Positions 5,788-5,833 of a stretch of 5,833 bases of DNA are shown one piece after another; positions within the stretch are counted from its first letter, which is position 1; every line of letters begins with the position of its first letter. The DNA comes from Bacillota bacterium (GTDB lineage: Bacteria; Bacillota_I; Bacilli_A; Acholeplasmatales; Acholeplasmataceae), in NCBI GenBank assembly GCA_023458995.1, contig JAEWVV010000002.1:1-5833 (forward strand), read 5' to 3'. The position numbers and the translations under genes were made by a program. The notes under the pieces are model-generated. The model did no database searches. It was not told the DNA's origin and saw only the letters and a list, made by a program, of their open reading frames with translations.

Positions 5788-5833
5788 ATGAAACGTAATA
5801 AATTTATCGTCATCGGTTCAGGGCGTCTAGGAG
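5788..5833 (+). CDS. Rossmann-fold protein, probably TrkA-N/KtrA-like (N-terminus only, cut by window end)
   Basis: Only 15 codons are present. They read as a short basic start followed by FIVIGSGRLG, a beta strand and the glycine-rich GxGxxG turn of an NAD(H)-binding Rossmann fold. VIGxGRxG at the extreme N-terminus is typical of TrkA-N/RCK regulatory subunits of potassium transporters and channels. Other dinucleotide-binding proteins could also begin this way, so the family call is tentative. The start at 5788 is preferred over the ATG immediately before it (5785) because GAGGTGA at 5777-5783 then has 4-nt spacing, not 1. If it is a TrkA/KtrA protein, it would bind nucleotide and gate an ion transporter, either one encoded further downstream or, less likely, the antiporter just upstream. 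Confidence 0.6.
   Translation, partial: MKRNKFIVIGSGRLG

Overview
The window comes from a low-GC, AT-rich bacterium with Firmicute-style signals: AGGTGA-type ribosome binding sites, sigma-A-like promoters and tightly packed same-strand genes. UGA acts as a stop codon (ends of fabF and of the DUF1295-type gene) and Trp is encoded by UGG. The standard code therefore applies, which argues against Mycoplasma/Spiroplasma but fits Bacillota or Acholeplasma/Izemoplasma-like Mollicutes. The exact taxon cannot be fixed from this sequence alone.

Region 1 (1-3416) is the 3' part of a type II fatty-acid synthesis operon: fabD (5' end outside the window), fabG, fabF, fabZ, then a short biotin-protein ligase. 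The genes overlap by 23, 0, 4 and 1 bp and are almost certainly co-transcribed and translationally coupled. FabD loads malonyl onto ACP, FabF condenses, FabG reduces and FabZ dehydrates. The ligase presumably biotinylates the carrier protein of acetyl-CoA carboxylase, which makes the malonyl-CoA. No acc gene lies in the window.

Region 2 (3417-4370) is a multi-pass membrane protein of the DUF1295 / steroid 5-alpha-reductase C-terminal-like family. It has its own predicted promoter, with a dyad lying over the -10 box.

Region 3 (4367-5701) is the most notable part. A near-consensus promoter begins inside the stop codon of the preceding gene. It drives a leader whose 3' half matches the fluoride (crcB-motif) riboswitch and overlaps a textbook intrinsic terminator, followed by a CPA-superfamily cation/proton antiporter. 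This is the known layout of fluoride-induced transcription antitermination controlling an antiporter. The 5' pseudoknot arm looks degenerate and a small extra hairpin is inserted, so this is either a divergent or a decaying member.

Region 4 (5702-5833) holds a short intergenic stretch with a perfect inverted repeat over a possible extended -10, then the first 15 codons of a Rossmann-fold, probably TrkA-N-like, protein cut by the window edge.

Apart from the riboswitch-antiporter unit the genes are ordinary housekeeping or membrane genes. I see no mobile elements, CRISPR arrays, tRNA or rRNA.
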